Shown here: positions 7,004-16,723 of the stretch, piece by piece
Position numbering within the stretch: position 1 is the stretch's first letter
Layout of the letters: each line of letters begins with the position of its first letter
NCBI RefSeq assembly: GCF_014926405.1
Contig: NZ_JACXXJ020000005.1
Location: 1,617,001 to 1,681,000 of the forward strand
Length of the DNA stretch: 64,000 bases
Origin: Agrobacterium vitis
Lineage (GTDB): Bacteria > Pseudomonadota > Alphaproteobacteria > Rhizobiales > Rhizobiaceae
Direction of reading: 5' to 3'
Translations under genes and position numbers: made by a program
The notes under the pieces: generated by a model
Told to the model about the DNA's origin: nothing
The model's input: only the letters and a program-made list of their open reading frames with translations
Database searches by the model: none

Positions 7004-9867
7004 GACGAAATCACAATCGTGCCTGCATTAAGGGAAATCACCATCTTGCCGTTCGAGCTACGGATCTCACCGGCTGTCACCGTGCCGATATTGGCGACAT
7101 TCATCCGCACGGCAGCACCATCGACCACGAACGGGTTATTGAGATTGCCACCGGCAACGACCAAAAATTGCCCAGCCTCGACCACGAACCGGCTGGGCAG
7201 GTTCGCGTCATTGGGGACATCGAGATACCAGGCCGCACTGCGCCAACCGCCATTGCCGCCCTGCCGCGCCTCCGCACCAATACGGGCATAGCCCTCAGGC
7301 CCGCCCATGGACGACATGCGAAAATTGGCAGTGGAGACATCGCCACTGGCAGAGGCCGCCGTCAGCGAGGTCAGTGCCGTGGCAACAGATGTGACATTGC
7401 CATTGGTGGTGGCGACACTGGCTTGCAGGGTCGAGACGGCAGTGGCGGTATTTTGGAGCCCTGTTTTGGTGTCAGCCAACGAGGCGGTCAGTGTATCGAC
7501 GCGGCTGGACAGGGCCGTATCTGCTGCCGCCAGCGCATCGGCCCGCGACGACAAGCTGGATGACGACGACGCGAGCGAGGCCGTCAAGGTATCGATGCGC
7601 TTTGAAAGAGCTGTATCGGCATTGCCAAGCGCGGTAATCTGCGAGGTAAAACTCGCCGTGACGCTGTTAAAGCTGGCGGTCAGCGTCTCGACCCGGCTGA
7701 CTGTTGCGGCATTGGCTGAGGCCACCACATCAACGGCAAGGCTCCAGTCTGCCGTCACGCCATCAGCCACCGCCTTGATCTGCTGGCGCAATTGCTGGCG
7801 GGCATAAGCGTTGCCCAGATCCAGACCGGCAATGCGCGCATCCAGCTCCTCAAGGGTTGCCTGGACATCGCGCAGGCCAGCCCCAATCCAATCCTGGAGA
7901 TTGGCCAGGTCATCATCCAAGCCGGAGAGCCCGACCGCGCCCTCATACGGATCATAATCGGCCCCGGCCAGAAACCGCACATCATGCGTCAGCACATCGA
8001 TCCAGTCGCCCCATTCGGTGGCGCGATTGGAATAAGGCACGAACCGGCCCCGCGCCTGATAGAGCGAAGCCGACAGGAACGTGCCGTTCAAGATCCACTC
8101 AAACGGGGCGGCATAGGCTGTGGCATTGCTGTCAAACACCACCATCTGGCTTGCCTTCAAGCGCACCTGCACCCAGACATTGGCCACGTCATCCTGATCG
8201 GGCGCACAGATCACCTTGATGGATGGGCGCCGGGGATTGCCATTGGCGTCAGAGATCGTCGCCGGTTCGGCCTTCCAGCCGTACATCGGTTGCGCAGCAG
8301 GCACCCCGCTGGACACGCTGCCGGTGACGGGTGGCTTATAATCCGTGCCCTGGTTCCAGCTGTAATCGGTCGGATCGACTTCGGTGATATCGAGGACAAC
8401 ATCAAGGTTGGGCTGATCGAGAACACCATCCACCCGAAACCGCTTCTCGACATAGCCATTGCGATTACTGGACGTGGCGACAATGTCCCCCGGCTCCAAT
8501 GCCCCGAACTTTGGTGGCATCGAAATGGTATGACGACGGGCGCGACGGGCTTCCTTCAGGGCCGATTGCATCAGCCGCTGCACCTGGGCAGCGTAAGGCA
8601 CGAAGTCGAGGCTGACATCCGACAGCAGACGCCGGTTGCCGTCTTCCACCTCATAATCGCCGTTATAGAGCGGCGGGGCTTCCGTCATATTCCAAGCGTC
8701 GTCTGGCGATGGATAGGACGCGGAGATCCCGTTGACAGTATCAGACAGACCGAAGAACGGCGCAAAACTCTGTTCTTCCGTGGATAGAATATCGGCGTCG
8801 GTGAAACTCATAACCGGTTCGTCTGACACGCCGATAAACGGCTTATAGGTGCCGCCGATCTCGGCAAGCCGCCCGTTGCAAGCGGTCAGCATCGCTTGCG
8901 CCGCATCCTGAATAGCTGCACTGACCTGCACCTCAGCACCAGAGCGATAGGTAGCCTCCAGGCCGTCAGCGCCTTCGATCAGGGTGCGGCATTTGCCAAT
9001 CTGGGCAAGCCAGTGACTGGCAGGCAAGCGCCGTTCGGTCACGGTCTGGAGGCCATAGAGCCATTGACCGTTCCAGCGGATACCCCGCATCAGGGCATAG
9101 AGCTGCACAACGGGCAGCCGGTCGCCGTCGCCGCCCCAGGTCGAGGCGTCGTTCCAGCGCTGCGCACCATTGCCGCCGACCGAGCTATCCTTGGAGGGAT
9201 CATAAAGCCGCATTCCGTCCAGCACGAACTTGAACGAAGGAAAGCCGGAAAACAGCTCCTGGTTCACGCGCGAGGTGGCGATCACATAGGCAACGCCATG
9301 GCCGACGCGGGTATTCTCGTAAGGCCTGGCCGTGGACGAGACGCGATTGACCAGAAAGCTATCCGCTTGGGTCTGCGTGCCATCGTAAAACTTGAGCCAG
9401 AGGTAATCGGTATTGCCCTTGCGGTAATCGAGAACCGGCCAGCCGTATTCAGCATGCGGATGATCGAAATCGATCTCGCAGGCGACACCATTGACGACAG
9501 GCACCAGCAGCGACTTGATCGGCGCATCGGCGAGCGCAATGACCTGCGTGACATAGGCATTCGGTGTCTTGCCCGCATTGCCCCAGGTATTGGCATAGAC
9601 CAAAGAACCCGCCGTCGCCGTCATCCCAAAAATGATCGAGCGCGGCACGGTGCCACCGGACTGCAATTGCCCATTGACGGCAAAGCTTGCCGTCGAGGCG
9701 GTGTTCTTGCCCGCCACAGCCGAGGCCAGATAGTTCAAGCCAACGCCGACCGCAGCCTTCAGCAGTGTCGAGCCGATGACGCCCATACCACCGATAAAGG
9801 TTGAGACCGCGCCAAGTGCCGACGCCACGCCGCTGACAATGGCGGCGATGCCAGAAAAGATTGCCAT
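7000..9867 (-). CDS. Tail tip / host-specificity protein (gpJ-like)
   Basis: The product is 955 aa. The first ~55 residues are a hydrophobic Gly/Ala segment (IAAIVSGVASALGAVSTFIG). Residues about 330-500 include SFTDADILSTEEQSF and KFGALEPGDIVATSSNRNGY, like the tip-attachment J domain. A later region has fibronectin-like beta segments. Residues about 690-860 form a long Ala/Ser/Thr-rich coiled coil with repeated DTLTASL units, and the C-terminus ends in a beta-rich piece (AEIRSSNGKMVISL). It lies after the two hub genes and the GNAT gene. The product would close the tail tip and contact the host. Confidence 0.85.
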   Translation of the reverse strand: MAIFSGIAAIVSGVASALGAVSTFIGGMGVIGSTLLKAAVGVGLNYLASAVAGKNTASTASFAVNGQLQSGGTVPRSIIFGMTATAGSLVYANTWGNAGKTPNAYVTQVIALADAPIKSLLVPVVNGVACEIDFDHPHAEYGWPVLDYRKGNTDYLWLKFYDGTQTQADSFLVNRVSSTARPYENTRVGHGVAYVIATSRVNQELFSGFPSFKFVLDGMRLYDPSKDSSVGGNGAQRWNDASTWGGDGDRLPVVQLYALMRGIRWNGQWLYGLQTVTERRLPASHWLAQIGKCRTLIEGADGLEATYRSGAEVQVSAAIQDAAQAMLTACNGRLAEIGGTYKPFIGVSDEPVMSFTDADILSTEEQSFAPFFGLSDTVNGISASYPSPDDAWNMTEAPPLYNGDYEVEDGNRRLLSDVSLDFVPYAAQVQRLMQSALKEARRARRHTISMPPKFGALEPGDIVATSSNRNGYVEKRFRVDGVLDQPNLDVVLDITEVDPTDYSWNQGTDYKPPVTGSVSSGVPAAQPMYGWKAEPATISDANGNPRRPSIKVICAPDQDDVANVWVQVRLKASQMVVFDSNATAYAAPFEWILNGTFLSASLYQARGRFVPYSNRATEWGDWIDVLTHDVRFLAGADYDPYEGAVGLSGLDDDLANLQDWIGAGLRDVQATLEELDARIAGLDLGNAYARQQLRQQIKAVADGVTADWSLAVDVVASANAATVSRVETLTASFNSVTASFTSQITALGNADTALSKRIDTLTASLASSSSSLSSRADALAAADTALSSRVDTLTASLADTKTGLQNTATAVSTLQASVATTNGNVTSVATALTSLTAASASGDVSTANFRMSSMGGPEGYARIGAEARQGGNGGWRSAAWYLDVPNDANLPSRFVVEAGQFLVVAGGNLNNPFVVDGAAVRMNVANIGTVTAGEIRSSNGKMVISLNAGTIVISS

Positions 9868-9880
9868 GGATGGGATGCCC

Positions 9881-10312
9881 TTAGAGGGGTTTTATAAAAT
9901 GGGTCTCGGCAGGCACATAGCCACGCCGGACATAGAGGCTCGACACATCGTTGGTGGTAAGCGCCGCCATGCCGATCGAGGTGCAGCCGATGGATTTGGC
10001 CCATGCCTCATAGGCATCGAGCATGATAAGGCCGGAGCGACCCCGCGCCTGCGGTGCAATGAACCACACCGTTTCCTTGGCCATCAGGCCAGCGCCGAAG
10101 GGATGATCGAAGGCCGATGCCAGCAACAGGCCGCACACGCTGCCATCGCGTTCCAGCAGCAACGCGCAGGCCATCGGATTATCGAGGTGCAGCCGGTACA
10201 GCGCATCGGCCCGCGCCGCCTCGAACCGGAAGGCATAGCCCGCCGCCGCATGGCTTTGCCGCAAGAGATTGACGACAGAAAAGCGGTCAGCCGGGGTGCC
10301 AGACCTAACCAT
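9881..10312 (-). CDS. GNAT-family acetyltransferase in the tail module
   Basis: The product is 143 aa from the ATG at 10312, which overlaps the preceding gene's stop. The core VWFIAPQARGRSG is a GNAT motif A (Q/R-x-x-G-x-A acetyl-CoA loop), preceded by a beta strand and followed by the helix LIMLDAYEAWAKSIGC and the strand/helix VRRGYVPAE near the C-terminus. It lies between the hub protein and the tail tip, where related phages and gene transfer agents often encode a NlpC/P60-type cell-wall peptidase. The substrate is unknown: a virion protein, cell wall sugar or host protein are all possible. Confidence 0.8.
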   Translation of the reverse strand: MVRSGTPADRFSVVNLLRQSHAAAGYAFRFEAARADALYRLHLDNPMACALLLERDGSVCGLLLASAFDHPFGAGLMAKETVWFIAPQARGRSGLIMLDAYEAWAKSIGCTSIGMAALTTNDVSSLYVRRGYVPAETHFIKPL

Positions 10313-10991
10313 TTTTCGCCAGCGCGTTCTTGAGGAAATCGGCCATGCTACTGGTCTTGCTGGTCGAGATCTTGCCGTTCGTCTGCCCCCAGAACAGTTC
10401 CCAATCACCAACCACCGCCGTATCCTGATAGAAATTATCGGTGGAGCTGCGCAGCTTCTGGCTGGCGTCCGACCGGGTGTCGGGATTGGAGCGGGTGATT
10501 TCCTGCATATGGGAGGCGCAGGTCAGCGTCACCGCGCCGGTATCGCCTTCGGCGGGGGTCTTGATCTCTATCGTGTCGATAAAGCCCAGGAACCGCAGTT
10601 CTGCCGGAGACACCAGCTTGCGGGTTTGCGGGGAAAACAGACCGCGATAGATTTCCACGCGGGCCTGTTTGCAATCGTAGAGCCGCACCGCCTGCGCCAC
10701 CATATCGTCAATCTGGGACATGGTGATGGTGACGTTTTGCGCCTCCAGGGTCGAGACCAACGGGATTTCTGTGACGCTGATCAATGTGCCGGAGCCGTAA
10801 AAGCTCCTGACATCAGCGTTGCCGGTGTCAGGATGCACGACCTCGGCGGAAACATTGCCGACATCCGACCAGAAGCCGACACCAGCCGGGTTTCCAGTGG
10901 TTCGGTCACGGGCGATGATCCACAGAAAATCACGCGCCACCAATTGCCGCGCCGCGAGCGCGTTGGTGATTGCAGCAGGATATAAGCGCAT
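10305..10991 (-). CDS. Phage minor tail / baseplate hub-like protein
   Basis: The product is 228 aa. The pattern (FWSDVGNVSAEVV, then GSGTLISVTEIPLVSTLEAQNVTITMS and LYRGLFSP-like EIYRGLFSPQTRKLV) resembles the DUF2163/hub proteins encoded between tape measure and tail tip in alphaproteobacterial siphophages and GTAs. It overlaps the upstream gene by one base. Its role would be in tail-tip assembly. Assigned by position and pattern, with no motif of known catalysis. Confidence 0.65.
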   Translation of the reverse strand: MRLYPAAITNALAARQLVARDFLWIIARDRTTGNPAGVGFWSDVGNVSAEVVHPDTGNADVRSFYGSGTLISVTEIPLVSTLEAQNVTITMSQIDDMVAQAVRLYDCKQARVEIYRGLFSPQTRKLVSPAELRFLGFIDTIEIKTPAEGDTGAVTLTCASHMQEITRSNPDTRSDASQKLRSSTDNFYQDTAVVGDWELFWGQTNGKISTSKTSSMADFLKNALAKNG

Positions 10992-11617
10992 CAGCGCACC
11001 TCGATACCTTGGAAAGACACAGAGCCGCGCCCGGTGGACGCATCGGCTTCAGAGGAAATCGACCCCGGCACGATCATCATCGTGCAGGATGGCCGCAGCA
11101 GCGTGACCGCAGACCCCACAGCGGTCCCCGGCCATAAATGCGGGCGCACCTCAAAGGCACCAGCAGCACCGGCCCCATTGGCAACCGCACCCTCGACAAC
11201 ACGGTAAAGCCCGCTGCCTGCAATCTGGATCATGTCACCAACCGAGACCATATAACCGGCACCCAGCCCGGAGATCGTCACGCTCTTATTGTCACCACCG
11301 ATGGCCGACAGCACCACGCCATTGTCCGGCACGGGCTTGCCAGTCGGATAGGCAATGGGCCGGGACCGCGACAGGGAATACCCCCGGAAGTATTGCAGCC
11401 CGCCTTCCAGCACCTCGATCCGCGCCCGCCAGCCGTCGAGGTCGTTCGGCTTCAACTGCTTTGTCTGATAGGCCGCCGACCATAACGGCGACCCCAGATC
11501 CTTGATGTAAGTCACCCCGCCAGCGGTGCGTGATTGCTCCTGGCGAAACAGCGGTTCGAACTTGGTCGACCAGCCGGGGAAATCCGCGAGCAGGTCGATG
11601 GGATAGACGATGGTCAT
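10991..11617 (-). CDS. Phage distal tail / minor tail protein
   Basis: The product is 208 aa, starting MTIVYPIDLLADFPGWSTKF. It overlaps the tape-measure stop by 3-4 bases and directly follows that gene, the usual site of the distal tail protein. The segments LSRSRPIAYPTGKPV and FEVRPHLWPG are beta-rich. Proteins of this length and order are found in many Rhizobiaceae prophages. The name is by synteny. Confidence 0.65.
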   Translation of the reverse strand: MTIVYPIDLLADFPGWSTKFEPLFRQEQSRTAGGVTYIKDLGSPLWSAAYQTKQLKPNDLDGWRARIEVLEGGLQYFRGYSLSRSRPIAYPTGKPVPDNGVVLSAIGGDNKSVTISGLGAGYMVSVGDMIQIAGSGLYRVVEGAVANGAGAAGAFEVRPHLWPGTAVGSAVTLLRPSCTMMIVPGSISSEADASTGRGSVSFQGIEVR

Positions 11618-14352
11618 ATCTTCACACCCCTTGCCCGCGCATCGCGCACCGCAGTCACGATTTGAGCTGGCAAGGTCTTTTGCAGCTTGTTCATCGCCTG
11701 CTCTTGTCGTGCCACAGCCTCAACAGAAGCCCCGCGATTGTCGATCACCGGATTAATGCTGATCTGCACCGCGCTGGATTTGCTAGCCGCCGCCCTGGAC
11801 AGATCCGGTATGCGCGGCGCACTTGGCCCGACATAGCCGCCGCTGGAATAGCCCTTCAGCCGCTTGCGCATGGCGTCCAGGCCAGCCGGTCCACCAGCCT
11901 TTCGAACGGCATCCGCATCAAAGACATACTCGCCTTTATGGACGACGCCCGCAGGTTCATATTTACCCCCGGCCCCGGTATACCCACCATCGGCAAAGCC
12001 AATCGCCTTGGCAAGGCCGGTCAGCCAGCCACCGCTACCGGTCGCGGACGATCCGCCGAGCAGGCCGTCGAAGGCACTGTTCAAGGCCAACTCGCCCAGC
12101 TTTTTGAGAACGCCGGACAGCGCATCGCTAAAGCTTTCCGCCCCCATGATCACATCCGAGAATGCGGATTTGGCGGTATCGTAAAACTCTTGTGCTGCCT
12201 GTTGCGACCGCTGCTGGGCTTCTTCGACTTTACGCAGAATATCGGCCTGCTCGGCATAGGCTTCGGAGGCCGCTTTGATTTTTGTGATCTGTTCAGGCGT
12301 CAGTTGGACCGTGCGCCAATTCTCATCATTGTTGCGTCGGGCCTCTTCACGCGCATCCTGGAGCGCCTGCTGTTCGAGATCAAGCGCCATGCGGCGCTTT
12401 TCCTGTTCACGGTAGGATTGCCCAACCGCCGCCTGTTCCTCGACCAGAGCTGCCGTGCGATCCCGGATCGACTGGATGTCCATGTCGAGCCGGTCATCTG
12501 CCGTCGCTCTCGGCACGGCGGTCTTTTTGCCGGAATCGGAGCGCCGCTCATCCGCTTTGACTTCAGCAATTGCCAAAGATGTGATTTTATCATCAGGCAA
12601 AATCCCGCCCTTTTTAGCGAGATCAGCCTTGATTTTAGCAATCTTGCCTTCAACCGCCAGCTGCTCTTTCGAGAGCGTGTTCTGCCGCTGCGCCTCATCA
12701 GCGTAGGCCTTGCCGATCCGCAGCATCTCCTCGCCCTTTTGGCGCGACTTCGAATACTGACCATAGCCCGATGCGACCTTCGGATCGATGGTCGAGACAT
12801 CGCCAAGCTGCTTTTGCAAAAGCGCCGTTGCGGCAACCGCCTCTTTCAGCCTGTCGAGCAGTGGTGCAAGCTGATCGGCCAGTTTCTGGAATTTGGGGTT
12901 GGAATTGGCCAGCGCATAGAGTGCATCGCTTGCACCGGCTGCGGTGACCTTGCCCTCCTTCAAACCATCGCGCAGATCCGAAAGCGACTTCAACTGGTCC
13001 TCAGTGATAAGGCGGCGTGGCGCGTTGTCGATGATCTGGGTGAAGAGATCAAGCACGGCTGTTTTTGCCGCCTCGATCTGGGCTTTCCCTTCTTCGACGC
13101 CACCTGAAAGCGCGTTGCGGGTCCGCTCGCTGATCGAGTTGGCCGCACCTTCGACGCTGGTTGCCGCCTCTTTTGCGCGCTCCTGCACCTGGGTAAGCGC
13201 CTGCGCATAGGTCTTTGCCGCCTGACTGGCTTCTGCCGAGGAAGACGAAAACAGCGCAAGCGCACCGACAACCGTGCCGCCGATGATCAGACCAAGCGGA
13301 CCGGCCGCCGCACCGATGCCACTGATGGCGGTCGCAATACCGGCCATGGACGATGCAGCCCGCAGCGCCGCGATCAGCCGGAAAACTGCCGCTGTGGCCA
13401 GGCCGAGATTGGCAATCATCAGAGCGATGGACCGGCCGACCAGAGCGGCGGCAATGACAGAGGCGAGCTTCAGGACGACATCGGCCGTCTGCTCGAAATT
13501 ATCCGCCAAGGCATTCAATCCAGCCACCAGGCGCTGGGACGCGCCGAGGCTTTCATCCGTCTGGCCGATATAGCGGGTGAAAGCGTTGTTCACCTTGGTT
13601 ACGCCCTGTTCAATCGTCTGGGTGGCATTCGCGGCCATACCCTGGATGGTCGGCAAACCCTTCAGGAACGACTGAAAGAATTCCTGGTTGGACACTTTGC
13701 CATCATTCACCAATTGCTTGAGCTTGCTGACAGAACCGCCGGCAGCGCTGAGGCCGTTGGCAACCGCAATCAGGATCGGTCGCGCCCCTTCGTTGACCGA
13801 ATTGAATTCTTCGGCCTGGACGCGGGTCGAGCCGAGAAGCTGGCCGAGCTGCGTCAGCGCACCCTGCGCTTGCGTGGCAGACTTGCCCTCGATCTTCAGT
13901 GCCGTGCCGACGCCATCGGTGAACTTCAGCAGATCCGCCTGAGACGCACCAAGCGCATCACCGGATTGTGCAGCCTTGCCGAACAGATCGGCCATGGCAC
14001 CAATCGGGGCGGCATTGCGCTGGGCCGAGCTGTAAATCTGGTCGAGGACGGCGACCTGAGTGACGCCCACGACGCCGGCCACCGCCAGGCTGTTTTTGGC
14101 GCTGGTCCAGGCGTCAGCATAATGGATGACGGAATCCACCGTCAGTGCGGCCGAGATCCCGGCAAGCGGAGCAATGAGGCCCCGTGCCATGGACGTGCCG
14201 AGTGTGGAGAAACGCCTGTCCATTTGCTTCAGGCGGTTCTCGATGGCGCGGGCCTGTGAACTGGTCACATTCGCGGCCTTCTGCATCTCGCGCTGATAGC
14301 CTTTGATGTCGGCCGAAAGCTGCACGACAAGCTTTTCGAGATCGGTTGCCAT
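11614..14352 (-). CDS. Tail tape measure protein
   Basis: The product is 912 aa. The N-terminus (LVVQLSADIKGYQREMQKA) and the segment QADLLKFTDGVGTALKIEG with LGSTRVQAEEFNSVNEGARP are typical of tape-measure N-terminal domains. Two hydrophobic stretches lie at about residues 285-315 and 335-370, followed by long coiled-coil regions, and the C-terminus contains GGYTGAGGKYEPAGVVHKGEYVF, the conserved C-terminal repeat of these proteins. The length should set tail length. It should directly follow the tail chaperones, but here 3.4 kb of rfb DNA intervenes. Confidence 0.93.
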   Translation of the reverse strand: MATDLEKLVVQLSADIKGYQREMQKAANVTSSQARAIENRLKQMDRRFSTLGTSMARGLIAPLAGISAALTVDSVIHYADAWTSAKNSLAVAGVVGVTQVAVLDQIYSSAQRNAAPIGAMADLFGKAAQSGDALGASQADLLKFTDGVGTALKIEGKSATQAQGALTQLGQLLGSTRVQAEEFNSVNEGARPILIAVANGLSAAGGSVSKLKQLVNDGKVSNQEFFQSFLKGLPTIQGMAANATQTIEQGVTKVNNAFTRYIGQTDESLGASQRLVAGLNALADNFEQTADVVLKLASVIAAALVGRSIALMIANLGLATAAVFRLIAALRAASSMAGIATAISGIGAAAGPLGLIIGGTVVGALALFSSSSAEASQAAKTYAQALTQVQERAKEAATSVEGAANSISERTRNALSGGVEEGKAQIEAAKTAVLDLFTQIIDNAPRRLITEDQLKSLSDLRDGLKEGKVTAAGASDALYALANSNPKFQKLADQLAPLLDRLKEAVAATALLQKQLGDVSTIDPKVASGYGQYSKSRQKGEEMLRIGKAYADEAQRQNTLSKEQLAVEGKIAKIKADLAKKGGILPDDKITSLAIAEVKADERRSDSGKKTAVPRATADDRLDMDIQSIRDRTAALVEEQAAVGQSYREQEKRRMALDLEQQALQDAREEARRNNDENWRTVQLTPEQITKIKAASEAYAEQADILRKVEEAQQRSQQAAQEFYDTAKSAFSDVIMGAESFSDALSGVLKKLGELALNSAFDGLLGGSSATGSGGWLTGLAKAIGFADGGYTGAGGKYEPAGVVHKGEYVFDADAVRKAGGPAGLDAMRKRLKGYSSGGYVGPSAPRIPDLSRAAASKSSAVQISINPVIDNRGASVEAVARQEQAMNKLQKTLPAQIVTAVRDARARGVKI

Positions 14353-14394
14353 GGGTGCCTCGAATTTTGGAAGGATTCAGTGGGTTGCTGGGCT

Positions 14395-14608
14395 GGCGGC
14401 CTCCGACCGGATAGGTCGTAGATCAGTTGCCGCAATCACGCTCGGTCCTGGCCCGGTCAGCTTTGCCGACCTGCTGAAGACCGATCCGCTGCGCCGGGTG
14501 CGGGTCGTGAACCTGATCGACGCCGGTAACGACGACATGGCACCGCCGATCCAATGTTCTTCTGCCTTCCAGCCGTTTTCCGCCACGCTTGAGGGCGCGC
14601 CGATCTGA
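14395..14608 (+). pseudogene. Coding-like remnant at the left junction of the rfb insert
   Basis: This frame is open to the TGA ending at 14608. From about 14430 it uses strongly GC-ending codons typical of this genome's real genes (translation includes TLGPGPVSFADLLKTDPLRRV). It has no plausible start of its own and upstream it merges into phage DNA. It may be the 3' end of a gene that lay upstream of rfbC in the donor locus. I do not recognise the family. Confidence 0.4.
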
Positions 14609-14788
14609 CGGAGGCAGTAGAAGACCTACAACCGTTCCGACGTAGGGGTGTTGAACGCCAAGTTCTCCTGTCCGCACTGTCCGAATAGCGTCATAATTGT
14701 TCTATTAAGACAGTCCCATGCTGCATTTTGCTTGCTCCGGCCTGCCGGGACGGTTAATTGCCAAAGACACGATGAAGAAGGGACAAGA

Positions 14789-15352
14789 ATGCAGTTTGAA
14801 GAAACGAAGCTTTCTGGCGTTTTTCTGATCACTCCAAAGCGGTTTGGGGATGCGCGCGGCTATTTCATGGAAACCTTCCGCGCCAGCCTGTTTGAAAGCG
14901 AAGTGGGATCTTTCACCTTCGTTCAGGACAACAAGTCGTTTTCGGCAGAGGTTGGCACGGTGCGCGGCCTGCATTTCCAGCTGGACCCGAGGGCGCAGGG
15001 AAAGCTGGTTTCCTGCGCGGCGGGCGCGTTGTTGGATGTCGCTGTCGACATCCGCCAGGGCTCGCCAACCTACGGCCAGATGGTGAAAGCCGAACTGACC
15101 GCCGAAAACGGCTGCCAGCTTTGGGTGCCGCCGGGCTTTGCTCATGGCTTCTGCACATTACAGCCCAATACCGTGATCAGCTACAAGGTGACGGATTATT
15201 ACAGCCCGGATCATGACCGGGGCCTGTTGTGGAACGATCCGGCGCTGGCGATCGACTGGCCGGTGACGGAAGATAATGCCATTCTGTCTGACAAGGACAA
15301 GAAGCAGCCGAAACTGAGCGAGCTTGAGACGAATTTCGTCTATCGGCCTTAA
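14789..15352 (+). CDS. rfbC: dTDP-4-dehydrorhamnose 3,5-epimerase
   Basis: The product is 187 aa, full family length. GVFLITPKRFGDARGYFMET is the N-terminal signature. GTVRGLHFQ carries the catalytic His, and LWVPPGFAHGFCTL and SYKVTDYY follow in the expected order. It converts dTDP-4-keto-6-deoxyglucose to the 4-keto-rhamnose form, the third step of dTDP-L-rhamnose synthesis. The ATG at 14789 has GAAGGGA upstream and fits the family start. It is the first gene of a plus-strand cassette lying inside a minus-strand phage operon. Confidence 0.95.
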   Translation: MQFEETKLSGVFLITPKRFGDARGYFMETFRASLFESEVGSFTFVQDNKSFSAEVGTVRGLHFQLDPRAQGKLVSCAAGALLDVAVDIRQGSPTYGQMVKAELTAENGCQLWVPPGFAHGFCTLQPNTVISYKVTDYYSPDHDRGLLWNDPALAIDWPVTEDNAILSDKDKKQPKLSELETNFVYRP

Positions 15353-15421
15353 GCGCCTCTGATTTTTGCCAATCTGCTTCATGCCAGTCTGCTCTATGAA
15401 CGCTAGGGGATATCGAAAATC

Positions 15422-16480
15422 ATGCGCGTACTTGTAACCGGCGGCGCCGGCTTTATCGGATCGGCTGTTGTGCGGCATCTGGTGCTTGAAAAAGGCTATG
15501 ACGTCCTGAATGTCGATAAGCTGACCTATGCGGGTACCTTGACCTCGCTGAAATCGGTTGAGGCAAATCCGCTTTACCGGTTCCTTCAGGCCGATATCTG
15601 CGACGGCCAGGCGATTGCCTCGGCTTTTGCAAGCTTCAAGCCGGACCGCGTCATGCATCTGGCCGCCGAAAGCCATGTGGATCGCTCGATTACCGGTGCC
15701 AAGGATTTCGTCGAGACCAATGTGCTCGGCACGTTCACCATGCTGGAATGCGCCCGCGCCTATTGGCAGGGGCTGGAAGGTGCGAGCAAGGACGGTTTCC
15801 GCTTCCTGCATGTCTCGACCGACGAAGTTTATGGATCGCTGGGCGATGAGGGTCTGTTTACCGAAACCACCCCCTATGATCCAAGTTCTCCTTATTCAGC
15901 CTCGAAAGCGGCGTCCGACCATCTCGCCAAGGCCTGGGCGCGCACCTACGGCCTGCCGGTGGTGGTGTCGAATTGCTCCAACAATTACGGCCCCTTCCAT
16001 TTCCCGGAAAAGCTCATTCCGCTGATGATCATCAACGCGATGGAAGGCAAGCCTCTGCCGGTTTACGGTAATGGCGCCAATATCCGTGATTGGCTTTATG
16101 TCGAAGACCATGCCAGGGCGCTTGATATCATCGCCGAGCGTGGGCAGATCGGCGAAACCTATAATGTCGGCGGACGCAATGAGCGGCGCAATATCGACGT
16201 CGTCACCCGCGTCTGCGCGCTGATGGATGAGCTGCATCCGTCGGGTACACCGCATGAGAAGCTGATCCAATATGTGACCGACCGCCCCGGCCACGACGCC
16301 CGTTATGCCATCGACGCGACGCGGCTGGAAACCGAACTCGGCTGGAAGGCCCAGGAAAATTTCGAGACCGGCATCGAGAAAACCGTGAAATGGTATCTTG
16401 AAAACCGCTGGTGGTGGGAACCGTTGCGCCAGGGCTATGATGGCAGCCGCCTTGGCCTGCTGAAAGCCGCGAGCAAATGA
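15422..16480 (+). CDS. rfbB: dTDP-glucose 4,6-dehydratase
   Basis: The product is 352 aa. It has the N-terminal Rossmann motif [14 protein letters not shown], then [20 protein letters not shown] (Asp-Glu of the active site) and [11 protein letters not shown] (catalytic Tyr-Lys). [18 protein letters not shown] and RDWLYVEDH follow. It makes dTDP-4-keto-6-deoxyglucose from dTDP-glucose, the second step of the pathway. It lies 69 bases after rfbC and overlaps the dead rfbD by ATGA, the usual rfbB-rfbD junction. It appears intact. Confidence 0.96.
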   Translation: MRVLVTGGAGFIGSAVVRHLVLEKGYDVLNVDKLTYAGTLTSLKSVEANPLYRFLQADICDGQAIASAFASFKPDRVMHLAAESHVDRSITGAKDFVETNVLGTFTMLECARAYWQGLEGASKDGFRFLHVSTDEVYGSLGDEGLFTETTPYDPSSPYSASKAASDHLAKAWARTYGLPVVVSNCSNNYGPFHFPEKLIPLMIINAMEGKPLPVYGNGANIRDWLYVEDHARALDIIAERGQIGETYNVGGRNERRNIDVVTRVCALMDELHPSGTPHEKLIQYVTDRPGHDARYAIDATRLETELGWKAQENFETGIEKTVKWYLENRWWWEPLRQGYDGSRLGLLKAASK

Positions 16481-16635
16481 GCGGCGTGAAGCGCTATCTG
16501 GTGACGGGCCTGACCGGACAGGTCGTGCAGTCGCTGTCGAAAGGCCATCGGACCATCAGTATATCGAGCTGATTGCGCTGGGCCGTCCGGCACTCGATCT
16601 TGGCAATACCGCCACGACCGAACCCCGCGTTGCGC
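16477..16635 (+). pseudogene. rfbD: Remnant of dTDP-4-dehydrorhamnose reductase gene
   Basis: The ATG overlaps the rfbB stop. The first 18 codons (KRYLVTGLTGQVVQS) match the NAD(P)H-binding start of RfbD. A frameshift near 16545-16555 leads to a stop at about 16572, while the next frame continues with YIELIALGRPALDLGN, also typical of RfbD. Homology ends near 16635, so about 50 of roughly 300 codons remain and both a frameshift and a large deletion are present. The enzyme making dTDP-L-rhamnose is therefore not encoded here. Confidence 0.9.
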
Positions 16636-16723
16636 GCCGAAAACGCATGTTTGTCGGAAAGCAGGGGCTCTTTCGGTCAATGCATGACAGATAAACACAA
16701 ATGACGTGTCAGGAGTTTTATAC

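Noticed and set aside
14423..14677. A minus-strand 84-codon frame upstream of the tape measure
   Set aside because: The plus-strand frame has the coding-like codon use, and the minus frame is rich in Arg and His as a mirror would be.
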